Shown: piece by piece, positions 26,528-36,340 of the stretch
How positions within the stretch are numbered: position 1 is the first letter of the stretch
Layout: every line of letters starts with the position of its first letter
Assembly: GCF_017086405.1 (NCBI RefSeq)
Contig: NZ_CP070973.1
Location: 2,046,001-2,110,000 of the forward strand
From: Mycobacterium gordonae
GTDB lineage: Bacteria; Actinomycetota; Actinomycetes; Mycobacteriales; Mycobacteriaceae
Direction: 5' to 3'
DNA length: 64,000 nt
Program-made: the position numbers and the translations under genes
Notes under the pieces: model-generated
Database searches by the model: none
Told to the model about the DNA's origin: nothing
The model's input: only the letters and a program-made list of their open reading frames with translations

Positions 26528-28198
26528 ATGTTGGAATCATTAGTCCAAAACGACTTCGAGATCACTCTCCAGCACGTCATGCGGCGCATGCGCACCATGA
26601 ATTCCCACATCGAAGTCGTCACATTGCTCGACGCCGACGGGAACACCACTCGAACCACTTACGGCGACGTGGTTCGCAGAGCCGACAGGCTCGCCAACGC
26701 GCTGCATGGTTTCGGTGTGCGGCCCGGTGACCGGGTGGCAACCTTCGCGTGGAATACCCAGCAGCACTTGGAGGCTTATCTTGCGGTGCCCTGCATGGGT
26801 GCCGTCTTGCACACGCTGAACATCCGACTCTCCGACGAGCAACTCGCCTACATTGTCAACCACGCGAAGGATCGTGTGGTCATCGTCGACGATTCGCTTG
26901 TGCCGCAGCTCGAAAAGGTCCTTCCCGAGATCGGCGGCGTCGAGCGGTTCATTGTGATCGGAGACGGCAGCAGTGGAAGCCTTCCCAACGTCTACCGGTA
27001 CGAGGAGCTGATCGCCGACCAGCCTGACGGCTATGACTACCCCGAGCTCGACGGCCGCGCTGCGGCCAGCCTTTGCTACACGAGTGGGACCACCGGCAAC
27101 CCGAAGGGCGTGCTCTATGGGCACCGCTCCACGGTGCTGCACGCCATGGCCGAGTGCCTGACGGACACCCTCGACGTGCGTTCGAGCGATCGTGTCCTGC
27201 CGGTCGTTCCGATGTTCCACGCCAACGCATGGGGCCTGCCGTATACCTGCGGGATGATTGGCGCACCGCTGATCCTGCCGAACCGTTTTCTGCAGGCCGA
27301 CCCATTGACGAAGCTGATCGAATCCGAGCGAGTGACGTTCGCCGCTGCCGTGCCGACAATCTGGAGCGACGTGCTGCGCAAGGCTGACGACAACCCGGAG
27401 GCATTGTCGACACTGCGGCGCGTCGTGTGCGGCGGTGCGGCTGTGCCGAGATCGCTGATGGAACGATTTGAAGAGGCGTTCAGCACGCCGCTCATCCAGG
27501 GATTCGGCATGACCGAAACCAGTCCGCTGGTAGCGATTGCCGAAGCACCGACCGGTGCGACGGGCGAGGAGCTCTGGCGCTATCGATCGAAGACGGGACG
27601 CATCACCCCGCTTGTCGAGGCCCGGATCGTCGACCCATCCGGAAATGAGCTGCCATGGGACGGCGAACAGGCGGGTGAGCTCGAGCTCGCGGGCCCGTGG
27701 ATCGCGTCTGGCTACTACCTCGACGAGCAGGCGGGGCTCGAGAAATTCCATGACGGCTGGTTGTGCACCGGAGACGTCGCAACGATCGACGCCTTGGGAT
27801 ATATCCAAATCACCGACCGCGCCAAGGATGTCATAAAGTCCGGCGGCGAATGGATTTCGTCGATCGAGATGGAGAACGCGCTGATGTCGCACCCGGCCGT
27901 ACTCGAGGCTGCCGTGATCGCGAAGCCTGATGAGCGCTGGACCGAGCGACCATTGCCGTGCGTTGTGGTCGACGCCACCGAGAGCGCAACGCCCGAAGCG
28001 CTCAACGAGCACCTCAAGGTGCAGTTCGCCAAGTGGCAGCTCCCCGACGAATACGCCTATGTGGTCGAGGTTCCCAAGACCAGCGTCGGCAAGTTCAACA
28101 AGAAGGAGCTGCGCAAACTGCTGTCCGACGGGCAGCTACCCGGCCGGCGGCCGGTACGATCCGAGCGTGAGAGGGCGGCCGTCAAGGGTTCCGACTAA
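26528..28198 (+). CDS. Medium/long-chain acyl-CoA ligase, AlkK-like
   Basis: The 556-residue enzyme is an ANL-superfamily adenylate-forming ligase. It has the phosphate loop LCYTSGTTGNPKGVLYGHRS, the A5 motif GFGMTETSP, the hinge region GWLCTGDVATIDALGYIQITDRAKDVIKSGGEWIS in successive blocks, and the catalytic lysine in KTSVGKFNKKELR. Its sequence is close to remembered AlkK of Pseudomonas, which activates medium-chain acids from alkane oxidation. ATG 26528 follows GGAGGAG by nine bases. It is divergent from the PhaZ-like genes and would re-activate acids released from PHA or made by the dehydrogenases. Confidence 0.92.
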   Translation: MLESLVQNDFEITLQHVMRRMRTMNSHIEVVTLLDADGNTTRTTYGDVVRRADRLANALHGFGVRPGDRVATFAWNTQQHLEAYLAVPCMGAVLHTLNIRLSDEQLAYIVNHAKDRVVIVDDSLVPQLEKVLPEIGGVERFIVIGDGSSGSLPNVYRYEELIADQPDGYDYPELDGRAAASLCYTSGTTGNPKGVLYGHRSTVLHAMAECLTDTLDVRSSDRVLPVVPMFHANAWGLPYTCGMIGAPLILPNRFLQADPLTKLIESERVTFAAAVPTIWSDVLRKADDNPEALSTLRRVVCGGAAVPRSLMERFEEAFSTPLIQGFGMTETSPLVAIAEAPTGATGEELWRYRSKTGRITPLVEARIVDPSGNELPWDGEQAGELELAGPWIASGYYLDEQAGLEKFHDGWLCTGDVATIDALGYIQITDRAKDVIKSGGEWISSIEMENALMSHPAVLEAAVIAKPDERWTERPLPCVVVDATESATPEALNEHLKVQFAKWQLPDEYAYVVEVPKTSVGKFNKKELRKLLSDGQLPGRRPVRSERERAAVKGSD

Positions 28199-28447
28199 AT
28201 CGTGATCGGACAGCCTTGCAGCGCAACGTGATTGGGAACGAGCCACGCCGCGCCCGTAAGTTCTTCGGGGGTCAGCCGGTCCCGACGAGTACGGCGCGCT
28301 GCGTCGCCCTGCCGCCGGTCGAGCAGAGCATGGGGTGGACGCGTACGCGGACCGCACACAACAATGCCCGCCGGTTTGGCTCGAAGTCGATTCGTGTGCA
28401 AGCGAATTCGCCGCGGGAGGGGCCCGAAGGCTGACCGACCCCTGGCG

Positions 28448-29796
28448 TCAATCGGGTTCGTCGTCGGCGGGTGCGAAGAGATTCTCGGGATGATGAAAGT
28501 TGGGACCCGCGGTTGGCCGTGACCGAGGTGGGCCGGCGGGATCCATTCGGTGTCGCCTTTTGCGTTCTTGCGGGTCGTCCAGCCTTTTTCGGCGAGACGG
28601 TTATCGACGCCGCAGGCCAGGGTCAGATCGTGGATGTCGGTGCAGTGGGTGTTGCGCCAACCGCTGATGTGATGCGCCTGGGAGTGCAAGGCGGGGGCGT
28701 TGCAGCCCGGCTTGGTGCAGCCGCCGTGTTGGGCCAGCAACATCAGTCGCTGCGCCAGGTTAGCGAAGCGTTTGGTGTGAAACAGCGCCAAGGGCTTGGC
28801 CTGGTCGAACACCGCGAGATAGTCGTGTGAGGTGGCGGCCCAGCGGATCAGCCGCGTCATCGGTACCCGGGTGCCCCGCCGGTGCGGGCCCGCCCCTCGG
28901 CGGCTTCCAGATCCTGCAGCGTGGTGGTGACGACGATGGACACCGGCAGCCCGTTGTGACTGCCCAAGTCCCCGGAGGCAAACAGCGCGCGCAGGCCGGC
29001 GATCAGCGCGTCATGATGGCGCTGCGCCTGGCTGCGGGGTGTCGCGGCGGTCTGGGTCGGGCTCCAACACCGGGGTGTCGTCCTCGGCATTGCACGCGCC
29101 CGGCGCGGCCAGTTTGGCCCAGGCGGCTTCGATCAACGCCCGTAGTTCAGGGGTGATCAGGCCGCTGAGGCGCGACATACCGTCGTACTTCTGCCGACCC
29201 AGTACCAGGCCGCGTTTGCGGGCGCGTTCCTCCTCGGAGTAGTCGCCATCGGGGTGCAGCAGCGCCATCAACTCGTGGGCGTACTTGGCCACCTGTCAGG
29301 CCGAAAGTCGCGCGCCTTCCCAGCCAGATCGGACTCGGCGGCCTCCCGGGTGCCCGCATCCACCGCGCCGGGCAGATGGGCAAACAAAGTCACGGATCAC
29401 CCGGATGTGCGCGTCGCCGATCAGGCCATCGCGTTGGGCGGCGGCGGTCGCGGTCAGCTTCGGCGCCAACGGTTCGCCGGTCAGCGCGCGGCGTTCTCCG
29501 AGGTCCTCGGCCTCGGCGATCCAGCGGTTGGCTTCGGCCTTGGTGATCCGCAGCCGATCGGCCAATGCCGCGGGGAGTTTGCCGCCGAGTTCTTCTTCGC
29601 CGGCGCGGGTGGCCAGGTGGTTGATCAGCGCGTGGCGCACCGATCGGCAGCGGCGTTCCCGGCGTTCCAGGCGCTCCATCACCCGCAGCAGCTCCGGGGT
29701 CGTCAACGCGTCAAAGGTCAACTCGCACAACTTGTCCTGGGTGCCGTCTGACGCATCGAGGACCGCCACGACCTCCTCACGCGTGCTCGCTGCCAT
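28448..29796 (-). pseudogene. 13E12-type HNH endonuclease (DUF222) pseudogene
   Basis: Reading on the minus strand from ATG 29796, the DUF222 start ([45 protein letters not shown]) is intact but the frame shifts at about 29385, 29300, 29045, 28865 and 28500. Pieces in order are [84 protein letters not shown], the HNH part CTKPGCNAPALHSQAHHISGWRNTHC, and a terminal FHHPENLFAPADDEPD ending at 28448. At least five frameshifts make it non-functional. Such genes are multicopy in mycobacteria. About 250 bases between it and the ligase gene (28199-28447) show nothing clear. Confidence 0.88.
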
Positions 29797-30015
29797 ACCC
29801 CAATTCTACGATCGGGCACCGACACGTTCTGATCGGCTCGGAGGGCCAAACCTGTTGATATTGCGGGCGATATCGCGTTTCACGACCGAGTGCTGCCCAG
29901 CTCGCGTTACTGAAGTGACGACTGGGACGGCGCTCCGCAAACCGCGGCATCAATGTCCGCTGCGTCCGGCGCGCAGTCACGACGAGAATAGGCAGCGTCT
30001 GCCCGGTAGCGTCGG

Positions 30016-31533
30016 CTATGCGGGTGACTCTGACAGCAGCGCGCCGAAGATGTGGCGCTCGACCTTCTGGGTGAGATCGATATGCACATGCTTGGTCTCG
30101 GTGTACTCGTCGAGCGCGTGCGGCCCGAGTTCGCGGCCCAAACCGCTCTGCTTATAACCGCCAAACGGCAGTGCCGGATCGATCTGGTGCCAGTTGTTGA
30201 TCCACACTGTTCCGGCGCGCAGCTGGGACGCGACTTCGAGCGCCCGCTCATAGTCGGTACTCCACACCCCGGCGCTCAGGCCGTACTGAGAATCGTTGGC
30301 CTTTTGGATCGCGTCGGCTTCATCGGTGTAGCGCAGGACGCACAGGACCGGCCCAAAGATCTCCTCCCGGGCGACTTCCATATCATTGCTGACTTCGGCG
30401 AGAATGGTCGGCTCGATCCAGTAGCCCTTCGTGAATCGCTCTCCCAGCGGCGCGCCACCACCGAGCACGACCTTGGCGCCGCTCTGCCTTGCGCTGTCCA
30501 GGAACCCCAGCACCCGGTCGCGCTGTCTGGCGGAGATGACCGGTCCTACGTCTGTGTTGAGGTCGGTCGTGTCCCCGAGTTTGAGCGCCGACGCGCGGTC
30601 GACGAGGCGGTCGACGACGAGGTCATACATCTTGTCGGACACGAGCAAGCGGGTGCCCGATTCGCAGATCTGGCCGGAGTACAGCATGCAGCCGAATAAA
30701 GCCCCGTCGATGGCGACGTCGAGGTCGGCGTCGTCGAGCAGCACCTGCGCGCCCTTGCCGCCGAGCTCGAGGGAGACTTTCTTCACGGTTCCCGACGCCA
30801 GGCGCATGATTTCGCGGCCGACCGGGGTCGAGCCGGTGAACGCCACCTTGTCGACATCAGGATGTTCGGCCAGCCTGGCCCCAACTTCTGCGCCGGGACC
30901 GGTGACAAGGTTGATGACACCTTCGGGCACCCCGCATTCGTGGGCGATCTCGCACAGACGCAGCAGAGTCAACGGAGTCTTTTCGTCGGGCTTGATGACC
31001 ACCGAGTTGCCGGCCGCCAGCGCTGGGCCGACCTTCCAAATACCGAGCAACAGGGGAAAATTCCAGGGCACGATCGCGGCGCAGACGCCGAGGGGCTCAT
31101 GGCGGATCACGTTCGTCGACAGCGTCGGAAAGGCGGGCGTCGATACCTGCCGCTCCCACTGGTAAGAGGCAGCAAGCTCGGCGAAGTACGAGAAGTGTGG
31201 CGCCGCATAGCCGACATGAAAACCCGTCGCCTGCCGCACCGTGGCGCCGTTGGCGTGAATCTCCAGCTCGACGAGGTCCTCGAGCTCACTGCTCAGGCGC
31301 TCGGCGATCCGGGTCAGCACTCGTGATCGCTCGGCTGGAGCCAACCGCGACCATGAGCCTGACTCGAATGCCGCGCGCGCTGCAGCCACGGCGGTGTCGG
31401 CGTGCTCAGCCGTTCCCCGGGCTATCGTGGCATGCACTTCCTCGGTCGCCGGGTCGCGGATCTCGTCCATTTCGTCCGAGTCGACATGCTTTCCGTTGAT
31501 GAACATTTGGTAGTGCTTGATGTCCGTTGCCAC
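30016..31533 (-). CDS. Aldehyde dehydrogenase (NAD(P)-dependent)
   Basis: The 505-residue enzyme has PWNFPLLLGIWKVGPALAAG, the cofactor site FTGSTPVGREI, the catalytic Glu in LELGGKG and the catalytic Cys in YSGQICESGTR, plus EEIFGPVL and the C-terminal PFGGYKQSGLGRE. It oxidises an aldehyde to the acid, the step before CoA activation by the AlkK-like ligase. GTG 31533 has GGAGG seven bases upstream. It is divergent from the STAND ATPase gene, with two inverted elements in the 293 bases between. The 219 bases at 29797-30015 hold nothing recognised. Confidence 0.95.
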   Translation of the reverse strand: MATDIKHYQMFINGKHVDSDEMDEIRDPATEEVHATIARGTAEHADTAVAAARAAFESGSWSRLAPAERSRVLTRIAERLSSELEDLVELEIHANGATVRQATGFHVGYAAPHFSYFAELAASYQWERQVSTPAFPTLSTNVIRHEPLGVCAAIVPWNFPLLLGIWKVGPALAAGNSVVIKPDEKTPLTLLRLCEIAHECGVPEGVINLVTGPGAEVGARLAEHPDVDKVAFTGSTPVGREIMRLASGTVKKVSLELGGKGAQVLLDDADLDVAIDGALFGCMLYSGQICESGTRLLVSDKMYDLVVDRLVDRASALKLGDTTDLNTDVGPVISARQRDRVLGFLDSARQSGAKVVLGGGAPLGERFTKGYWIEPTILAEVSNDMEVAREEIFGPVLCVLRYTDEADAIQKANDSQYGLSAGVWSTDYERALEVASQLRAGTVWINNWHQIDPALPFGGYKQSGLGRELGPHALDEYTETKHVHIDLTQKVERHIFGALLSESPA

Positions 31534-31595
31534 GTTGACGCCTCCGATTCCAAGTCTGGATCAAGTCAACAGGGGGGCACCGCGAAGCACTATCG

Positions 31596-31614
31596 CCCGA
31601 ACGGAGGGTTCGGG
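31596..31614. promoter_or_regulatory. Inverted repeat CCCGAAC-N5-GTTCGGG between divergent genes
   Basis: Perfect 7-base arms with a GGAGG spacer lie 63-81 bases upstream of the aldehyde dehydrogenase GTG. It could be an operator or a small hairpin. The rest of 31534-31826 contains no gene. Confidence 0.45.
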
Positions 31615-31688
31615 TAACTCACCTGCCGGAAACACGCGTGTGTCCCGCTGTGTCGGTTGGGGCAATGATCCGGAAAGGAGACGAAAGC

Positions 31689-31703
31689 ACCCCGTTCGGG
31701 GAG
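31689..31703. promoter_or_regulatory. Candidate operator ACCCCGTTCGGGGAG
   Basis: This near-palindrome lies 124 bases before the STAND ATPase ATG and matches the element before the Rieske operon (24398-24412) at 12 of 15 positions. Its presence in two separate promoters of the catabolic region suggests a shared regulator. Confidence 0.35.
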
Positions 31704-31826
31704 CAGCGATGGAAGTGATCACCGCGATATCTTTCGGCCAGGCCGCTTTGGCGGCGAGCCAGTCGACGATTTCCTAGCCGACACGAGGCTCACCCGATCC
31801 GCCTCGCGGAGAAAGAGATTCCAACC

Positions 31827-34406
31827 ATGTTCGAGGTAATCGGTAGCTACCTCACGATCATCGGGTTCTGCCTGGCGATTCTGAGTCCGGTGCTCATCGC
31901 GGCACTCATCACCGGGTTCCACGCTTACACCGACTGGCGGCGCGCAGACCTGCCGAGGCAAGAAATCCTGGACCGGCTCGGATCGGGGCCGAGACCAAAG
32001 CTGGTCCTGATCCACGCGCCCGGCGGTTACGGCAAGAGCACCGTCGCCAAGCAGTGGGTCGAAACTCTCACCAAGCAGAAAGTGAAAACCGCTTGGTTGG
32101 CCATCGATAGCGACGACAACAACGCGGTCTGGTTTCTCACCCACCTCATCAAGGCGGTCCGGGGTACCCTCCCAGAACTTGCTGACAGACTACAGCAAGA
32201 ATTCGAGGGGCATTTGGAGAATGTGCAGCAACATGTCCTTTACGCCTTGCTCCATGGTCTGCATTCCGATAAACAAACCCTCGCCCTGGTAATCGATGAT
32301 TGGCATCGGGTGGACAATGGCGAGACCATGAATGCATTGGCGTACTTGATTGAGAATGGCTGCCATCACCTACATTTGGTTGTCACGAGTCGTACGCGTG
32401 ATGGCCTTCCGCTCGACGCGTTGTCGGCGCAGGGGGAGCTGACCGAAATCGACGAGTCCCTGCTCAGGTTCGATGTGGACGAGTCCCGGGCGCTGCTGGT
32501 CAAGCGACGCGGTCTCAAGCTCACACCCGCCAACGTCGCCGAACTCGAGGAGTCCACCGGCGGACGGGCCGCCGCCCTGCAACTGGCGTCCTTGTCGCTT
32601 CGCGACCAGGCCGACCCGGCTGCGCTCATCGAGGATCTGTCCGGGCGACATGACGCGCATGACGCAATAGATGACTATTTGGCGTCCAACGTCTTGAACA
32701 GCCTCGAGTCAGACCTCCTCGACTTCCTGATGTCGACCAGCATCACCAAACAGATCTGCAGTGGGTTGGCGACGGCGCTCACCAACAATCACAACAGCCA
32801 GAGCCTGCTCGAAGAGATCGAAAAGCGCAATCTATTCCTGCGCAGGATCGATGCCAAAGGCACGTGGTTCCAATATCACGACCAGTTCGCCGATTTCCTT
32901 ATGCGCCGCCTCGAGCGTGACGCGGTGGACCGCATACCAGGACTACACCGCCGGGCCGCGCAGTGGTTTACCGAACACCAGATGCTAAGCCAGGCAGTCG
33001 ATCATCTGATCCTCGCCGGCGACGGACGGCAAGCGGTCGACGTTGTCGAGCACGCGGCCGGCGATCTGCACGAAAAGAACCAGATGCATACGTTGATCGG
33101 GCTTGCGGCCAAGCTGCCGGCGCAGTATGCGGATGTGCGCCCGAGGTTGCAGGCCGACCTTGCCTGGGCAAACGTCGCACTTAGCCGCACGGCGGGTGTG
33201 CTGGAAGCTCTTCGATTGGCTGAGGAAGCCTTCGACTCGGTTCCAAGCGACCAAGCCGGTGACCTGCGCGCCGAATTGGACCTCATTGTCGCGATCCTCG
33301 CGGCTTTCCAGGACCGCATTGACCCCTCCGCCGATGCCGCGGTTCAGGCATGTGTGGACCGGGCCGATACGCTTCGCCCCTTCATTCTTTGCCGCGCAGC
33401 CGATCTCGCCTCATTTTGTGCGCTGCAGGTGCGAGACTTCGCTGACGCGCTTCGCTGGCAGAAGTGGGCACGCCCATTTCATCAGCGGACCTCCGGTGCA
33501 CTCAGCGTTACCTACGGACACTGTCTTGCCGCGATCGCCGCGAACGAGCAACTCGACGTCACCGGCGCCGAAGCGCACCTGCGCCAAGGCATCCGAATCG
33601 CGCTGTTGCCGTCCGGTCGCCCCTCCTATATCGCCAAGATCGCTGGCTCGTTGCTGGGGCAGCTTCTCTACGAACGCGGTCAACTCGACGAAGCCGAGGC
33701 ATTGCTCGACGACGCCTACGAACTCGGCGCCGAGGGCGGAATCGTCGACATCATGTTCGCGACATTCGGGACGGGGGCGCGGCTGAAGATGGCGCGCGGC
33801 GACAAGACCGCCGCAGACCGCCGCATTGCCGAAGGCATGGAAATTGCGAAAGAGGCGCTACTACCACGACTCGAAGCTCGCCTCATTTATGAACGGGTCC
33901 GATTGGCTGCGATGTCGGCCGAAGACATCGACGAGGGACTCGCTCAGCGAGTTATGGGCCTGAGTGCGCAAGCACTCGACGGAATCGCTTACGAAACGGC
34001 CGAACTGGCGGAAGACTCACAAATCCGACTGCTGCTCAGCGACGGCAGCCACTCGGCGCTCAGTGCAGCTTGCGAGCGGGCGCGCGCCCAACTTGGTCAT
34101 GTCGACCAGGGCAAGCACCCGCGTGCACACCTTAGCGCCAGGCTTCAACTGTCGCTCTGCCTCTCGATAGCTGGCGAGACCGAAGAAGCGCAACGCATCC
34201 TAGCGCCAGCGCTGAGAACATGCGCCGCGCTTGGACTTAGCCGGTTGCTCATCGACGAGGGACCGCAGCTGCTGCGCCTCGCGCAGGACACCGCAGCAAC
34301 AGATGAGTTCAGTTCATCCGACCCGGCGTCAAAACGCGTTCAGAATTTCGTCTCAACTATAACGGCATCGAATATGGCTGCATCGCTCAAGATTTCAACT
34401 GTCTAG
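31827..34406 (+). CDS. Membrane-anchored MalT/AcoK-like STAND ATPase lacking a LuxR DNA-binding domain
   Basis: The 859-residue protein has one N-terminal hydrophobic segment (about residues 8-34, YLTIIGFCLAILSPVLIAAL), then a MalT-type NTPase with Walker A HAPGGYGKST (63-72), Walker B LALVIDDWH (152-160) and sensor LHLVVTSRTRDGLPL. The remainder (about 390-840) consists of TPR-like helices such as GQLLYERGQLDEAEALLDDAY. MalT and other LAL regulators end with a LuxR helix-turn-helix; here the protein stops with ASKRVQNFVSTITASNMAAS and no such domain appears in any frame up to 34.9 kb. It may be a ligand-sensing signalling ATPase at the membrane that acts through a separate regulator. Loss of a terminal domain by mutation is the alternative. 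Confidence 0.8.
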   Translation: MFEVIGSYLTIIGFCLAILSPVLIAALITGFHAYTDWRRADLPRQEILDRLGSGPRPKLVLIHAPGGYGKSTVAKQWVETLTKQKVKTAWLAIDSDDNNAVWFLTHLIKAVRGTLPELADRLQQEFEGHLENVQQHVLYALLHGLHSDKQTLALVIDDWHRVDNGETMNALAYLIENGCHHLHLVVTSRTRDGLPLDALSAQGELTEIDESLLRFDVDESRALLVKRRGLKLTPANVAELEESTGGRAAALQLASLSLRDQADPAALIEDLSGRHDAHDAIDDYLASNVLNSLESDLLDFLMSTSITKQICSGLATALTNNHNSQSLLEEIEKRNLFLRRIDAKGTWFQYHDQFADFLMRRLERDAVDRIPGLHRRAAQWFTEHQMLSQAVDHLILAGDGRQAVDVVEHAAGDLHEKNQMHTLIGLAAKLPAQYADVRPRLQADLAWANVALSRTAGVLEALRLAEEAFDSVPSDQAGDLRAELDLIVAILAAFQDRIDPSADAAVQACVDRADTLRPFILCRAADLASFCALQVRDFADALRWQKWARPFHQRTSGALSVTYGHCLAAIAANEQLDVTGAEAHLRQGIRIALLPSGRPSYIAKIAGSLLGQLLYERGQLDEAEALLDDAYELGAEGGIVDIMFATFGTGARLKMARGDKTAADRRIAEGMEIAKEALLPRLEARLIYERVRLAAMSAEDIDEGLAQRVMGLSAQALDGIAYETAELAEDSQIRLLLSDGSHSALSAACERARAQLGHVDQGKHPRAHLSARLQLSLCLSIAGETEEAQRILAPALRTCAALGLSRLLIDEGPQLLRLAQDTAATDEFSSSDPASKRVQNFVSTITASNMAASLKISTV

Positions 34407-34574
34407 GGCGCGGCATGGACACGATCAGTTCGGTGGCGGCGTCGGAATGACGCTGAACCAATCGGTGCCGCTGAGTTGGCCAGATCGTTCGGTCTCGACC
34501 CTACAGCACCTGCAGCCGGAGGCGGGGTTGGCCCGCCCTTCATTGAATTCGTCGTTGGGTCGGACGTCCGTGGA

Positions 34575-36308
34575 CTAAGCGCCGCGAATGGTGTCGATGA
34601 GGCGCAGCGGGTCACTGGGCGCGCTATTGCCGCGCCAGGCGACGTGTTGATCGGGGCGGATGAGCACCAGGTCGCGCTCGTAGAGGCGGTGGGCGTGCGC
34701 GTCGTGTACCTCAACGACGGTCAGCGGAACGTGACGCACCCCGGCGGCTTCGGTCAGTGCGGTCGTGTCAATGTCGGTGAATCGCAGCAGGGTAAAGCCA
34801 GGGCCGAACAGGTCGAACAGGGCGCGCCCGTCGGAGAGATAGACGATGGGCGGGCGTGCTCAGGGCCAGGTGCTCGGCGTGTAGGCGTCAAGAGTCTGTG
34901 GGGGTGCGTGTCCGGCTTCGGTGGCCACGATCGGAGAGTGGTCGTAGCGGTATCCCAGTTCGACTCCTAGGGCTTCGTTTTCGAGATTGCCCAGGTCGGC
35001 GATCTCGCGTCCGAGGCGGCGGCGGGCGCGTTCACCGTTCCAGCCCTCGCTGTGGATGGCGTTTCGGAACGCTGACTTGACCGCCATGCGGACCAGGGTG
35101 TGCCGGCCCGCCGCGGCCTTGTTGCGCAACGCCACCGAGCGCCGTTCGGTCTCGTAGGCTTGCAGCAACTTTGGAGCGCCCCAGCCTCTAAGGAGCGCGG
35201 CCAAGACCCAGCCCAGGCCAACCGCGTCGCCGACGCCGGTGTTCATGCCGTAGGCGCCGGTGGGGGGAACCTGGTGTACGGCGTCACCCGCCAGCCATAC
35301 CCGGCCCATCCCGAACCGGCGGGCCACCCCGAGACGTGGGTTCCACTCGTTGGCGACCATGATGGTGCAGCCGAATCGGCACCCGAGGTGGCGGTAGAGG
35401 AATTCCTTGGGATCGATCGCCGCGGCGTCCTCGCCAACGCCCAAGGGGCAGTGGAAGGTCCATGCGTCGTCGTCGTTCTGGGAGATCAATGTCCAGCCCT
35501 GGGGGACTGAACGTGCCACACGGTGCCGAAGCGGCGGAACGGTTCACGATCGGTGGTGGTGAAATGGACCATAAAGAAACGACCATCGACCGGGTGCTCG
35601 CGGTTGGCAGCCCAACCGCGGGCCAGCATGCCTACCACCCTGCGCGGGCCCAATTTCTCGAGGACGAGACGGCGCAGATCGGTGAAGTCGACTTCGATGC
35701 CCAACGCCCTGCACCGTGCTGCCACCGCCGTCACACCCGACGAGATAGTCGGCGCGGACCTGGCGGGTTTCGCCGGTGTCGCCGCAGCGCAAGATGACAT
35801 CGACTGCCGTGCCGTCCTGGGTGAAAGTGTCGACCTTCCAGCCGTATTGCACGGTGATGTGTTGGGCGAGCGTCTCGTGTAGTTCCTTGAGTGCCGGTTC
35901 CAGCAGGATCTGCGAGACGCGCATGCTCGGTTCCAGTGGCAAGGTGCCATCGTTGCGCGATCGGATCAGCGCGGCGGTGTCATCGGCGCTGGGGTAGGTG
36001 AATCGGGTCAGTTCCCAGCGGTCCAGCCGGGTGACCCAGCTGACCACCGTCGGGTTGTCAGCTGGGGTGGCGATCTTGCGCAGATAATCGGCAATGCCGA
36101 GACGACGGAACAACTCCATGCTGCGTCCGTTGGTGATGTCCATCTTCGGATGCCGAGTGGTGGTGTTGTTGCGTTCCACCAGAAGGGCTTTGACACCTTG
36201 GCGTTCGAGTTCGAGCGCCAGGATGAGGCCGACGGGTCCGGCGCCGGCGATGAGCACCGGAACGTGTTCGATCGCTCCGGTGCCGGCGGTGAGGCGAGAT
36301 GTAGTCAT
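34575..36308 (-). pseudogene. FAD-dependent aromatic monooxygenase (PheA/TfdB/MhpA type), three frameshifts
   Basis: The gene starts at ATG 36308 with the FAD loop VPVLIAGAGPVGLILALELE and the DG motif YLVGCDGGGSTV. The frame then shifts at about 35725 (continuing RALGIEVDFTDLRRLVLEKL), at about 35515 (continuing VARSVPQGWTLIS, then GRVWLAGDAVHQVPPTGAYGMNTGVGDA, the second FAD motif), and at about 34870 (continuing PPIVYLSDGRALFDLFGPGF to RLIDTIRGA and TAG at 34575). All parts of the roughly 575-residue family are present in order, so the loss is recent, or these are sequence errors. Two small genes upstream on the same strand are intact. The bases at 34407-34574 hold nothing recognised. Confidence 0.88.
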
Positions 36309-36340
36309 GGTGATCTCCAGGTGGGTCTAGAAAGGGGCGA

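Noticed and set aside
26540..28012. 490-codon frame on the minus strand opposite the acyl-CoA ligase
   Set aside because: Shadow of a convincing ANL ligase with all motifs on the plus strand.
28195..28860. Intact 221-residue HNH protein
   Set aside because: Only the HNH middle is real; the end beyond about 28500 is out of frame, and the true C-terminus FHHPENLFAP is in another frame.
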